A DNA stretch of 64,000 bases from assembly GCA_001599975.1 (NCBI GenBank), contig BCIO01000003.1, forward strand, positions 2,784,677 to 2,848,676. Reading direction: 5' to 3'. Every line of letters starts with the position of its first letter. Position 1 is the stretch's first letter. The notes beneath the pieces are model-generated. The model saw only the letters and a program-made list of their open reading frames with translations, did no database searches and was not told the DNA's origin. Made by a program: the position numbers and the translations under genes. Below, piece by piece: positions 21,919-33,977 of this stretch. Origin of the DNA: Cystobasidiopsis lactophilus. Lineage: Eukaryota; Basidiomycota; Agaricostilbomycetes; Agaricostilbales; Chionosphaeraceae.

Positions 21919-23891
21919 ATGTCCAGCAGTAGCCAGCCATGGCAGGAGCCGTCGCTCCCTGTCTCGATATTGTGCGTTCACACAGTCTTATAAGATGTCC
22001 CAGGCTGAGTCGCTAGGCCGCAGAGACACAGATGTGAGGCTCCAGAGGCTCCGCGAGTCATCCCAGCTCATCAATCTTGGCTTGACAGCTGTACAAATTC
22101 ACGGTGCGCTCTGCCTTGCCTTTGCCACTTGTCTAGGCTCATACAATCATTGGCAACGAACAGATGCAGCAGGCTGTATTGCAGCACTACCCAAACGAGA
22201 GCGCCAAGTACCAATTCACGAATGTGAGCCTGAGCGTTGTTGACTTCCGCCCGGAGCCGTCATTGACCCAGCACACGACTCCTCCAGCGACGCAAGACGG
22301 ACAAGTTTAGCAAGAAGGCCTTCGATTGGGTCCAAACCATGGTCCTCAGTGCGTCGCTGTCCCACCGAGCTGTGAACTGACAGCTCAAGAACTGGAATCT
22401 CGCCGCACAGGGCTCGAGAGCGTTCACCTGCAAGCCGACGAGCGCGAATGGCTTTCCACCAAGTGCCCTTACTTCACGTCCGCCTATCTCGACTTCCTCT
22501 CCGCCTTCCGCTTCCGACCAAAGGAGCAGGTCTCCATCCGCTTCGTGCCCACCTCGGACGACGGCGAGTTTGGCGACATCGAAATCGATATTGTCGGCCT
22601 TTGGAAAGACACCATCCTCTACGAGGTGCCGCTGATGAGCTTGATCAGCCAGGCCTACTTCTTGTGCGAAGACACCAAGTGGGATTACGTCGGCCAACTC
22701 GGTGAGGACGACCTTGCTCCCATTGATGTGCTTCTTGAAGCTCATACCAAAATCTTTTGATGTACCACAGAAAGCGCGTATCAAAAGGGCAAGCAGTTCA
22801 TCGAAGCCGGCTGCGCGTTCGCAGAGTTTGGCTCCCGGCGCAGGCGCACCTACACCAGCCACAAGATCGTCATGCAAGGCCTCATCAAAGCCCACAAGGA
22901 ATTCTCGCCGACCAACAAGGGCAAGCTCACCGGCACCTCCAACGTCCACTTCGCCCACCTGTTCGACGTGGCGCCGATAGGCACCATCGCGCACGAGTGG
23001 ATCATGGGCGTGGCAGCCATGGAAGGCTACGAGGGCTCCAACGGCATGGCCATGGCCAAGTGGGATGAGACTTACCCCCAAGGCCAGCTCTCTATTGCCT
23101 TGACCGACACCTTCTCCTCCAAGCCCTTCTTCGCCGACCTGAAGGCCAACGTCGCCCGCGCCCAGAAGTGGCGGGGCCTCAGGCAGGACTCGGGCGACCC
23201 CAAAGTGTTTGCCAAGCAAGCCAAGCAGGTCTACGAGGAGATGGGGATCGACCCCAAAAGCAGTGAGCGAAGCGCCACCCGTTGTCAAGACTTCGGGCTG
23301 ATGTCCTTGTCCTTTTCTGGTTCCGTTTCACAGAGATGATCGTCTTCTCCGACGGGCTGTGGCCTTCCAGAGTGCTCGAGCTGCAAACATTTTGCGAGGA
23401 GATTGGCATCGGCTGCTCCTTCGGTGTGGGCACGAGTAGGTCGTTTCCCTCTGTCAGGTCAATCGGGCTTTTGGTCAATCATTGCGACTTCCAGATTTCA
23501 CCAATGGTACGCTCTCTCTAAGGCCAGGCTAGTGACCAAGCTAATAGCGCAATGCAGACTTCAAGCGCGTCGAAGCGCCGGTGCAGCAACCCGAAGCCGA
23601 GCTGGGCAGTGGCGCACCCCGAGACGCCTCCTTGCCAGACAGCAAGGCGCTCAACATGGTCATCAAGCTCTGGTGGCTCTCGGACAAGCCCTGCATCAAG
23701 ATCAGCGATGGTGCGTGGATGTCTTTACAATTGCGCTTGCCGCGCTAACTTGCTCCCTACCTGCAGAGCTAACCAAAGTAAGCCCATCCTCTACGCCTTG
23801 ACGAGGGCGTCAAGCTGAAATGCTGCGATTGCAGAACTCGGGCGACCCAGAAGCGGTCAGACTGGTCAAGAGCCGCTTTGGGCTGGAGTAG
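21919..23891 (+). CDS. NPT1: Nicotinate phosphoribosyltransferase
   Basis: The enzyme makes nicotinate mononucleotide from nicotinate and PRPP in the NAD salvage (Preiss-Handler) pathway. The splice path gives PVSILDTDLYKFTMQQAVLQ at the N-terminus, then KDTILYEVPLMSLISQAYF, FAEFGSRRRR, GTSNVHFAH, PIGTIAHEWIMG, ALTDTFSS, GLRQDSGDP, VFSDGL, FGVGTNFTNDF and ALNMVIKL, all family signatures including the active-site His region and the phosphate-binding strand. Four exons are tiny: 22024-22033 (10 nt), 22089-22103 (15 nt), 23495-23506 (12 nt) and 23767-23777 (11 nt). Each is required to keep the conserved sequence. The stop is 23889-23891. About 90 bases separate it from the next gene on the same strand. 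Confidence 0.94.
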
Positions 23892-23983
23892 AGGAGGATT
23901 CTGTAGAGCGACGAACTGCCGCCTTTTTGTGTTTTGTAACTTCTTGAACGAGGGCTTCCCTGTTAAACGAGCGAACGGGCCAG

Positions 23984-26900
23984 CATGTGGCTGCAGCAGG
24001 TGCTGTTGCTCTGGCTGCCGGCGCTGGCGCTGTTGGCGGGCGCGGTCAAGCATCATGAGTGTGTTTCCACGTCCTTCTGTGTCTGCCCTTGAGCCTGGCG
24101 CGCTGAGCACCAAGGCATATGTGAACAGCTTTAAGACGTGTCAGCAATCTGGCTTCTGCAAGCGCAACCGCGCGCTGGCCGACAGGGCGACGGAGCATGT
24201 CAAGGATTGGGCTTCGCCTTACTCTATCTCTGCGCCCGCCTTCGCCAACGGCGTGCTCACAGCTGGCCTCAGCAATGCCCTGTTCCCTGACATCCAATAC
24301 TCGCTCGAGCTGCGCTTCCAGGAGGACGGCCAGGCGAGGCTGCTGGTCGACCAAGTCAATGGCCTCCGCCAGCGCTACAACGAAGCCGAGACCTGGACGC
24401 TCCTCAACAAGCCGGTGGTGGAGGCTAGAGACGCAGAGTACACGGTCGAGCTAGGCAAATCCCAGACCAGCATCACCTACAACGACGGCTCGTCCCAGGT
24501 GGTCATCGACCACTCTCCCCTCAAGCTCACCTTCTTTCGCAATGGCTCGCCGCACATCACGCTCAACGGCCGGGGCCTTTTCAACATGGAGCACTTCCGA
24601 CTCAAAGACGAGCCCGTCAACGAGCACCTGCTCGTCCAAGAAGCCGAGGCCGCCGCTCCTCCGGCCCAGAACCTCTCCGAGCTGTACCCGCACTTCTTGG
24701 ACGGCAACCAGGACGGCTGGTGGGAAGAGTCTTTTGGCGGCCACACCGATTCGAAGCCCAAAGGACCAGAGTCGCTCTCGCTGGACATCACTTTCGAGGG
24801 CTACGAGTTTGTCTATGGCATTCCTCAGCACTCTGGTCCTCTGTCCTTGCGTACTACTAGGTGCGTTTTGATTCCTTCGATTCGGTGTATAGACACTCAC
24901 CGATACGATGGGGTCCTGTTCGCACAGGGGAGGAAGCGATGACGCTTTCACCGACCCTTACCGCCTCTTCAACCTCGATGTCTTCGAGTACGAGCACGAC
25001 TCTCCCATGTCTATTTATGGCGCTATTCCATTGTAAGCTTGAGATCCCTTTTGGACGTACGTTCTCGTTCAGTCATCCTGACGAGCTTGCAGCATGCAAG
25101 CCCACCGAGCTGGCTCGACCGTCGGCGTGTTCTGGCTCAACGCTGCGGAGACCTGGATTGACATCGAGAAGCACTCGACCTCTAAAAGTTTCCTGTCGAG
25201 CTTCAAGAAGCCCAAGACGCGCTCCTCCACCGCCAAAGGCTCGGCTGATTCAGGTCCCACTTCCAAGACCACCACGACGCACTGGGTCTCCGAAGCTGGC
25301 ATCTTGGACCTGTTCATCTACTTGGGCGTGCCCTCCAAGTCGGCTTCGCCAGAGGACAAGGCGCTCGGTGGCCCCAGCTTGCTCCTGAAGCAGTTCACCG
25401 ACATGGTCGGCAAGACGGCCCTGCCCCAGTACTTTGCCATTGGCCACCACCAGTGCCGCTGGAACTACTTGAACCAAGAGGACGTGCTCACCGTCAGTCA
25501 AAAGTTCGACGAGTTTGACATTCCGATGGACGTGATCTGGCTCGACATGTTGGCGTTGTTCCTCCTTCTCATGCTACATATGAGGGCTAATTCTTGGTGG
25601 AACTTGCTTACAGTGAGTACGCCGAGGAACACAAGGTGGGCTGTCTTTACCTTCAAGCACAACGAGCCTCTGCTTCAATGGCGGTCGACAGTACTTCGTC
25701 TGGGACCGCAACAATTTCCCGGAGCCGGAGAAGATGCAAAAGGGACTAGAAGAACGCGGACGCAAGGTGAGGCGGAATGCTATTCTTCCCTTTTTATAGA
25801 GATCATCCTCAAAAACCGCCTTACAGCTTGTCGCCATTGTCGACCCTCACATCAAGCGCGTCGACCAGCTGTACTACTTGAAGGAAGCCAGGGATCTCGA
25901 CATCATGTGCAAGCGCCCAGATGGCAAGGAGTACGAAGGCTGGTGCTGGACCGGCTCCTCATCTTGGGTGGATTACTTCAACCCCAAAAGGTGCGGGCCT
26001 CTTCTCTCTTGAGCCCGTTTTTGCTCATCGATACCATGACTCTTGCGCAGCTGGGAGTGGTGGCTTGGCCAATTCAAGTATGACAAGTTTGCCGGATCAA
26101 CGCCCAACCTCTTCATCTGGAACGATATGAACGAGGTGCGGCAACTGCATCCTCATCTCGATCAGGTCCCAGTCTGAACTTGACTCGCAGCCCGCCGTCT
26201 TCAACGGCCCCGAAATCACCTTCCCAAAAGACAATGTCCACCATGGCGGCTGGGAGAATCGCGATGTCCACAACATTAATGGCGTCATTTTCGTGCGTCT
26301 AGCCCTCTTTGTAGCTTATAGTATCAGCTGAACCGGGCTCCATACAGCACAATCTCACAGCCAAAGCACTTACGCTGCGAGATCCGACTCCCAAGCGGCC
26401 CTTCGTCCTTTCGCGTGCTTTCTGGGTCGGCACTCAACGTTTCGGACCGTGAGTACTTTTCTATCGTGCTTACTTGTGCTGCGCTTCAATCCAAAAGCAG
26501 CATATGGACTGGCGACAATCTTGGCAATTGGGATCACTTGGCCGTCTCGGTGCCGATGATGCTTGCCAATGGTATTGGCGGCATGGCCTGGAACGGTGCA
26601 GATGTTGGAGGCTTCTTTGGCAACCCCAACGAAGAGTTGCTCGTGCGCTGGTACCAGCTGGGCGCCTTCTACCCCTTCTTCCGAGCGCACGCACACATCG
26701 ACACTAAACGCCGCGAGCCCTTTTTGTTTGAAGACCCAACCAGATCTCTTCTCCGCGACGCCTTGCGCTTGCGCTACCAACTCTTGCCAGCCTGGTACAC
26801 CGCGTTCTACCACTCCTCGCAGATCGGCGCACCCATCCTCATTCCCCAATATCTGGCCTACCCGAACGACGAAGCCGGCTTCAGCATTGATGATCAGTTC

Positions 26901-29405
26901 TTCCTGGGCTCTGAATTGGCTCTTATGATGAAGCCGGTCGTCGAAGAGGGCGCCACCTCCGTCTCGCCATATTTCACCGCCGAGCCTTACTACGACTACT
27001 ACACCTACCACGTCTACAAAGGTCCTGGACGAACTTCTGTCCCTGTCCAACTTGACACTATTCCGCTTTTCCACCGCGGCGGCTCCATCCTAACTCGTCG
27101 CGACTTGGTCCGCCGAAGCGCACCGCTCATGTGGCGTGACCCTATCACTCTAGTCGTGGCTTTGGATGCAGCTGGTCAAGCGTCTGGCAGCCTCTACACA
27201 GACGATGGCGAGACTTACGACTTCGAAAGCGGCGAATACCTTCACCGGCGATTTTCCTTCAAGAGCGAGGGCAAAGGCAAGACGGCGACTCTCGAGAACA
27301 TCGACTTGGCTCCTACCCAAGGCAAGCTTTGGCGCCAGAAGTCTGCGCCAATTTTGGTCAACAAGATCATCGTTCTGGGCCTTGCCACCAAGCCCGCCTG
27401 CGTCCGACCGGCTGCGCAAGCCCAAGGCCTGCCATTCGCTTGGACGGCTGCCAAGGGCGCTGTCGCATCTAGCCTTGTTGTTGATCAAGCTGGTCTTCCA
27501 CTCGTCAAGGATTGGTCCCTCTCGTTCTCAACGGAGTCTTGCGACACCTCGGCCCGCAAGTCGGACCCCTTACTCGGCCTCGAGGACCCGACCTGCCCAC
27601 CTTTCCACTTCAAGTGCGCCAACAAAGGCCACATTCCGGCCTGTTTACTTCTTTCTCGGGTCAACGACGGCATCTGCGACCCAGAGTGCTGTGACGGCTC
27701 GGACGAGTTTGATGGCAAAGTCGACTGCCCGAACCAGTGCAGCACTGTGGGAGCTGCTTATCGCAAGGAACGCGACGAGGCGCTCCGGAAACAGCGAGTC
27801 GGCTCCAAGCTACGCGACGAATACATCAAGTTTGGCCAAGCCGAGAGGAGCAAGCTCGAAGCCGACATCCAGCGCAAAGAAGCTGAGCTAGCCTCGCTAC
27901 AATCAACTGCTACCAGACTGCACAAGATCTTGCTGGACACCGAGTCTCGGAGCGCTGAAGAACTCGAGCGCAAAAAGAACTCACGGCTCTATCGTCGCTT
28001 GGAAGAACACCAGGCAGCTATCAAGTCTCTGCGGACAGCGCGATCCGAGCTCAACGGGGAGCTCGACCACCTTACTCAAATCCTCGAGGACCTCACGAAA
28101 GGCTATAACCCTAATTACCAGGTCGGTTGTTCAAATTCGCTCGCTTTAGACCCAGAAGCTAAATAGCATCGCCGCAGGACATGGCTGTAAAAGGGGCCGT
28201 CAAAGGCTTCGAAGAGTGGCAGAAGAGTCGGTCGGGAGAGGTGGTTGAGGGCGCGGAGGCTCCCGAACCGATCCTATCCGACGACGAAATCCAGTGGCCC
28301 GATGAAAAGCTCCAAGACCTGGAAGGCGAGGACCTGATCTCGCTGTTGGAGCACGGCGATGTCCAAATCGCCGACGAACCTCTCATTAATAGTACGTCTC
28401 CTCTTGTGCGTTCATGTGTCAGCTTACCGGTGGGTGGTCCGGCAGTCTTCAAGCTGGAAGACTACCTTCCTCCTGCCGTCAAAGTTCAATATAAAGCCCT
28501 CACCAAGTCGGTGGTCGATATTCTTATCCGGATTGGCGTCGTGCCCGCTGCTGTTGAGGAGACAGGAGAGCGCTCTGGTGAGTGGCGAGCTCGCTGCCGC
28601 ATATTCGCGCTGACCGTTGGCGCCTCAGATATCACACATGCCCGCAGCTCACACTCCAAAGCCCAAAGCGACGTTGATGCTACTACGAAGTCGATCGATT
28701 CCCAGCGAGCGGACCTGGCCAAGGACTGGGGTCAAGACTGGGAGTGGAAGAAGCTGGACGGTACCTGCATAGAGAAGAACACTGGCGAGTACGTTGCCAT
28801 ATTCGCATGTTGATTTTGCTCGGTGAGCTCAAACTGCGGCCAGGTACACCTACGAGGTCTGCTTCTTCGGCAGCGTGAAGCAGAAGTCGAATAACAACCA
28901 TGCCTCGACATCTCTTGGGTGCGTTGTCTTCCCAATTGGCTTTGTCTTGTACGATTACTGACATGAGCCCTGCAGGCGTTTCGCTGGCTGGCATCCTGCG
29001 GAGCCGAGTGGCAGTCGCGCCGCCTACACCCGCCAGATTTACAACGGCGGCCAAAAATGCTGGAATGGCGTTCGTCTCTCGTTCTACTTCAAATTCAATC
29101 GCCCCAGCTGACGTTTCGCTACACAAACAGCCTGAGAGAAGCGCCACCATCGACATCACCTGCGGTGTCAAAAATGAAGTTCTGTCCATCATGGAACCGT
29201 AGGCGTCTTCCTCGCCTCTTCACTTCAATCATACTAATCTAACGATGCTTGTGACGCGTAGGGAGAAGTGCGAATACTTCTTCAAGATTACGTCGCCTGG
29301 TGGGTCGCGTCCACCTTTCATTTACAGCCCTTGCCTAACGCTGTATTCTTCCCAGCTGTCTGCTGGCCTGTTGATGACGATACGAGGAGCAAAGAGGAGC
29401 TATAA
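23984..29405 (+). CDS. Glucosidase II alpha-beta fusion protein (GH31 + PRKCSH)
   Basis: One gene encodes both subunits of ER glucosidase II, which trims the inner glucoses of N-glycans. It opens with a signal peptide ([15 protein letters not shown]). The GH31 part has WNDMNE with the nucleophile Asp (26118-26135), WTGDN with the acid/base Asp (about 26503-26517), GADVGGFFG and [13 protein letters not shown]31 ends near 27530, and the same open exon continues without stop or methionine into a GII-beta LDLa repeat ([25 protein letters not shown]), a long coiled coil, and an EDL-rich acidic segment. An MRH domain follows ([38 protein letters not shown]). The beta signal peptide and first LDLa repeat are missing. 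The protein ends KEEL, an ER-retrieval signal. About 1,450-1,500 residues, with more than a dozen introns; one at 29070-29130 starts GTTCGT. Confidence 0.9.
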
Positions 29406-29901
29406 ACCCGTCTGAACAACCACAAGCATTGCACTGAATGATCATAAATCTTGAACTCGCTGGACGCGTCGTTGTCCCCGGATTTCAATCTTGCCTGCTT
29501 CTGTTGCTCTTGCTGTACCTGCCATGTCTCTGAGTCTGAGCTGTTGCTCGCAGCGTTATTTGGGCTCGTGGCCCCTGCTGAGGCGTTCTCCGGTCGCTTT
29601 ATCATTGCCTAAACAAACACAGAGATGTTGAGTGGACCAAAGGCAAAAAAGTCCAGGGATCTGCCTCTTGCTTCCTTCAGCTTTGTTGCTGTTTATTGGA
29701 GGCCTTCGTTGACCTTCAGTTACTCTTCTTAAGCTCCCAACTCGCTCCGAGCAAGTCTCTGGTAAGTCGCCTGAGATGACCGAGCGAACCTGGAGGCTGT
29801 ACTGACCTCCGCATGCTCCTGCTGTCCAGCCTCCCGTTCCTTGAATACCACACTCGTCGCTCCTTGGCGCACCACACTCTCTTGACCCACGCACACTCCC
29901 T
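29406..29901. other. Intergenic region upstream of the MAG1-like pair
   Basis: About 500 bases between the fusion gene stop and the first MAG1-like gene. No gene is supported. It should hold the polyadenylation region of the fusion gene and the promoter of the MAG1-like gene. No specific site is assigned. Confidence 0.5.
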
Positions 29902-31790
29902 ATGAAAAACATGAAGGTGTCCACTGCCTTCGTTTCCCTTTCTGTGTCGCTGGCGACAATTGCGCATGCGCAATATACAACGACTTGGTCATTGTGAGAA
30001 CCTTGTTTCTGTTATATCTTGCAGGGCAATGGGCCTAACCGAGATGAGTAGCAACAACCTGCCAAACAACTCGGAGAACGGGCAGAGCGGGACAAATCGC
30101 TGCTCTGGAGCCAACTCCCAATCCTCAATGTGCCAGACTGCCCACTTCAACTCACTGGAGAGCTTCTGCCTTTGGGGCCCGCCGACACCGAATGGCGTTA
30201 TTGGCGAGACGGAGGAGATCGAAGTGGCTTGGTGCACAGATGGTATGTCCAAACAACCCCTTTCCCTCTCGTTGCAACTTGCTCATGCGATTACACTTGC
30301 GCAGACGGCTGGGGAACTCGAACGATTCCTCCAGGCGCCATCACCGGAGCACACTGGATTCAAACCCGTGAGCCCCTCAATCTCCTCTTTACAACTGATC
30401 CTGACCCCCTTTCCCTCACAGCCGACTATGTGTAAGCTGCTTTCGGTCAAGGCTGGAGCTTGTCAACCTAGAGACAGCTGTGCTCACACCTGCTCCATTC
30501 TCAGTCAGATCACGGGCTGGGGCGACATGACCGGCATGAACATCAAAAAGGGCGATGATGGAGGCGAGCTCGACCCGCGTCAGTAGCTTACTATGTTAGT
30601 TGCTAGTGTTGCTAGTGTTGAGGCGGAATTCACAGATGGCGCGACCGGCAATGGCAACCCTGTCGGGTGAGTCCTGGTCTTGGGCGCTCTACAGTATGCG
30701 CATGATGTTGACCGTGCCTTTCATCACAGTGGTTTGGTCTGTGAGTGCCAATGGGATTGGCAGACTGACAGACGACGGCCGCTGAATACAAGGCAGTCTC
30801 CACGGCCTTCAACGGAAAGCTCCAGCAGATCCACGAGGTTTGTTCCTGCTTTCAACCCTGCGTCCTTCAATCTTCTCTTACAAAGAAGTTGACAGTGGAC
30901 CAACTTCATGTCGGCGACCGAATGGTGCTTCCGCGTCTGCGATCCGGCAGGCGACAACCCAGCGTGCGTGGTTCTTGCTCTCATACCTCGACTTTGTTCT
31001 GACGTTTGAGGTACAGAGGTCGATGCCAGCACATCTATGATGCTAGTTGCTCTTTCTCCTTGTCTGTCGTCGTAGCTGACATTACCGAGACATCGATTTA
31101 GGTCATGGGCTGCGAGTAAGTACCTTGCTCGTCGTTTCTCTCCTGCCTAGAGAGCTAAAGTTCATTGTTTTGCTCAGATGGAATATGCCCGGTGATGTAG
31201 GCTCCCTCTCTTGAGCTTTCAGAGGCATGGATTCTCATGCTCAGAGCAGTATTCGGTCGGCTTCGACTCCTGCAAGGCCGACAACACCCTGCCTATGGGC
31301 GTCTATGGCAACTCCGTTTTCCAGTAAGCCTCATCTCTTCGTGCAGGACATTTGATGCGGTGGCAAAGTCTGAACCCAATTCTTCAGGCAAGGCAATGGT
31401 CACACGCCCGCGGCTCACCCAGCCGGTGCCAGCTCCCAGTGCACCAAATACACCTCGCTCCCTATTGCAGCCGGTGGTCAGTTCATGTGTTGCGCTTATG
31501 CCACGAAAACATGCTGACTGTTGTGGGCTTGCCACTCTCCAGGACCCAGCTCCCTGCCCACCGGCTCCTCTTCCGCCGTCAAGTCGAGCAGCTCTGTTGC
31601 CCGCGGCAGCTCCACCGCGACGGCGTCGTCGTCGTCTATCACCAGCGCGCCATCCTCGGCAGCGTCGGCTTCAGCCTCGAGAGCCTCCGCGTCCATTGTC
31701 ATCAACAACGTCAGCTCTTCGGCGACGCGCACGGTGGCGGCGACTTCCTCCCTTCTTCTCCTTGGTCTTTTGGGCGCGTTCATGCTATAG
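29902..31790 (+). CDS. MAG1-like GPI-anchored glycoprotein, copy 1 (intron-rich)
   Basis: Family: basidiomycete macrophage-activating glycoprotein, a secreted wall protein of unknown biochemical role. The ATG at 29902 opens a signal peptide ending IAHAQ. Conserved blocks are NLPNNSENGQSGTNRCSG, FCLWGPP, DGWGTRTIPPG, GAHWIQT, GGELDP, GNGNPVG, VFSTAFNGKLQQIHE, WTNFMSATEWC and WNMPGD. It ends in a Ser/Thr/Ala-rich tail and a hydrophobic GPI-attachment end (SLLLLGLLGAFML). I count about 14 introns, against three in the tandem paralogue. Two exons are only 10 and 11 nt (30422-30431 and 30730-30740). One junction near 31050 has no good GT donor by eye, so that splice is unsure. Confidence 0.82.
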
Positions 31791-32332
31791 ATGTATCACT
31801 TTGGGACAACGGACACTGCTATCACCACTTCGCCACCATCATACTTTATTGGGTTCTCTGTCGACACTGGTCCATACCTTCCATAGTTATTTATCATGCA
31901 TTGACGTTCCTTCGAGGAGCAGTACCACACCCCCAAACCTTTGGCGTCGTGTATCGCAAATCGTGAGCCGGTGGCGAAGCAGCCTCCGCGGCCTTTCCCC
32001 TTCACCGTGCGCGTCGACTTTCAAACAAAGCTATGGCTTGGTTTCGACTAGGGCCTTGTCACATCGCTAGGCTTTAGGACTTGCTATTCTTGGCATTCTT
32101 TCTCGTGTCTTTTCTAGCGTGGGATCAGCAACGGCTGCCCGGCGATCCCTCCGAGTGAATCAGAAGCTTGAGAGGCGGTTCGGACTTGCTCAGCCTCCAC
32201 GGTACCTGCCTCACGCTCTTTTCTCCTACTCACCAGCAGGCGGCCGCACCTGGCCCATTGAAATCGCGTCTGTCCTTGCCTGCTTGCGCCCGCACGAGCC
32301 TTGTCAACACGAACCCCTTTGCCCTCAAAACA

Positions 32333-33578
32333 ATGAAGGCTGCTGCCCCCTCCGTTGCTCCCTTGGCCTGCGTGCTCGCGTTGGCCCCTCTCATCTCAGC
32401 CCAGTACTCGACGACGTGGAACTGGGGCAACCTGCCCAACCATTCGGAGAACGGCCAGTCGGGCACGAACCAGTGCTCTGGCCCCAACTCGCAGACCTCG
32501 ACCTGCCAGGTGCGCACCCATCCCAGACCTTCTTTTCACATCACTGGGCATCAGAGCTGACGGAGGACCGAGCAAGACCCTTCACGTGAACAGTATAGAC
32601 AGCTTTTGTCTCTGGGGCCCGCCCGATCCGAATTCCGAAGTGGCCAACTTCGAAGAGGTCGAGCTGGCGTACTGCACGGATGACGGCTGGGGAACGCGCA
32701 CCATACCGCCGGGAGGTGAGAGCCCATCTTCTTTTTGGCGTCGACAAGAGACAGGGTCTGAGCTTGGCGTCTATTTTCAGCCATCAAAGGCGCCCATTGG
32801 GTGCAGACGGACACCTACGTTCAGATCACTGGAACGGGAGACTTCACCTCCATGAATGTCAAGGCAGGGGACTCGTGAGTTTGCTTGGGTGTCCATTCCT
32901 TCTCGCGAGATTCTGACCTTTGCACCATCTTTGATTAGGGGCGGCGAGCTAGACCCTCACGGCGCGACTGGCAATGGCAACCCCATTGGTGGCCTGGTCT
33001 TCTCCACCGCGTTCACCGGCTCGATGCAGCAAATCCACGAGTGGACCAACTTCATGTCCGCCTCCGAGTGGTGCATCAAGATCTGCGACCCCAAAGACCC
33101 CAACGCGTGGCAGCAGTGCAACCACGTCTTCGATGTGATGGGCTGCGGGTTCAACATGCCGGGCGACTACTCGACCGGCTTTGACGTTTGCGCTGGCGAT
33201 GTGATCGACTTTCCAGGCGTCTATGGCGGGTCGACCTTCTCTCAAGGCGACGGCCACACCCCCGCTCCTCACCATGCCGCCGCCACCTCCAAGTGCACGC
33301 CTTACAACACGCTGCCAATCGCCACCGGAGGCGCCGCCGCCGTGCCCACGGCGCCGGCCTCTTCCTCCAAGCACTCGTCCTCGCAGGCCAGCTCCTCCGT
33401 CTTCTCCTCCGCCGCCTTCTCCTCCAGCATCCCCACCACGTCCTCCATCGCCGCCACGTCGTCGTTGCCACCGGCGAACCAGCAGCAAGCGCAGTCGACC
33501 GGCAACAGCAGCTCGTCGGCCAGCCGCCTGGTCTCCTCTGGCTTGCTCTTGGTCGGCCTAGTTATTCTGGCCTTATAG
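32333..33578 (+). CDS. MAG1-like GPI-anchored glycoprotein, copy 2
   Basis: Tandem paralogue of the gene at 29902. Signal peptide from ATG 32333 ending LISAQ. Blocks: TTWNWGNLPNHSENGQSG, a TLHVNSIDSFCLWGPP junction across intron 1, DDGWGTRTIPPG, AIKGAHWVQT, YVQITGTGDF, GGELDPHGATGNGNPIGG, WTNFMSASEWC, DVMGCGFNMPGD. The C-terminal 120 residues are Ser/Thr/Pro-rich, likely O-mannosylated, and end in a hydrophobic VSSGLLLVGLVILAL, the GPI signal. Only three introns are present, and one exon of 639 bases (from 32940) covers the region that is cut into many pieces in copy 1. Likely displayed at the cell wall. Confidence 0.88.
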
Positions 33579-33977
33579 AGGCAATACCACTTTCTTTGGG
33601 TTCTTTTCTGGGGGGTCAACGGGCAGCATCACGGACTTTCACGCTCATCATCCACGGACCATCTTGTTCTCACTCTTATACCGTGCATCTTTAGACCTCA
33701 CATGCTCGATGGCTCGCTGTGAGCCCATCTTAATACACATATTCTGGCCTCGGTTTGAACTCGGAGTTGCAGGCCACGACTAGCGTTACTACTGACGCCC
33801 TTCGCTGTCCTGTGGCCTTTGCCGAGTTGGTGTCTTCCCTGCTCTTCTCTGTGCGCTCGAACGGCGAAGCTAAATGATACTGGATGTAGCCCTTTACGTT
33901 ACTTTAATCCTAATGTGAGCCCGCCCTGCCTGGCCGCTGCGTCGCCCGCTCACGTTCGGCCTTTGGACAGCTCCCTC
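33579..33977. other. Intergenic, no gene seen
   Basis: About 400 bases between the second MAG1-like gene and the acyltransferase gene on the same strand. I see no supported coding sequence or structured element. Confidence 0.5.

Noticed and set aside
26415-28166. Suspicion that the alpha-beta glucosidase II fusion is two genes mis-joined by prediction
   Set aside because: Both parts lie in one open frame of genomic DNA with no stop, no intron signal needed and no beta start codon or signal peptide at the junction.
30330-30380. TTCAAACCC stretch resembling a tRNA T-loop
   Set aside because: It encodes the conserved IQT of the MAG1-like protein next to an intron donor; no cloverleaf can be formed by eye.
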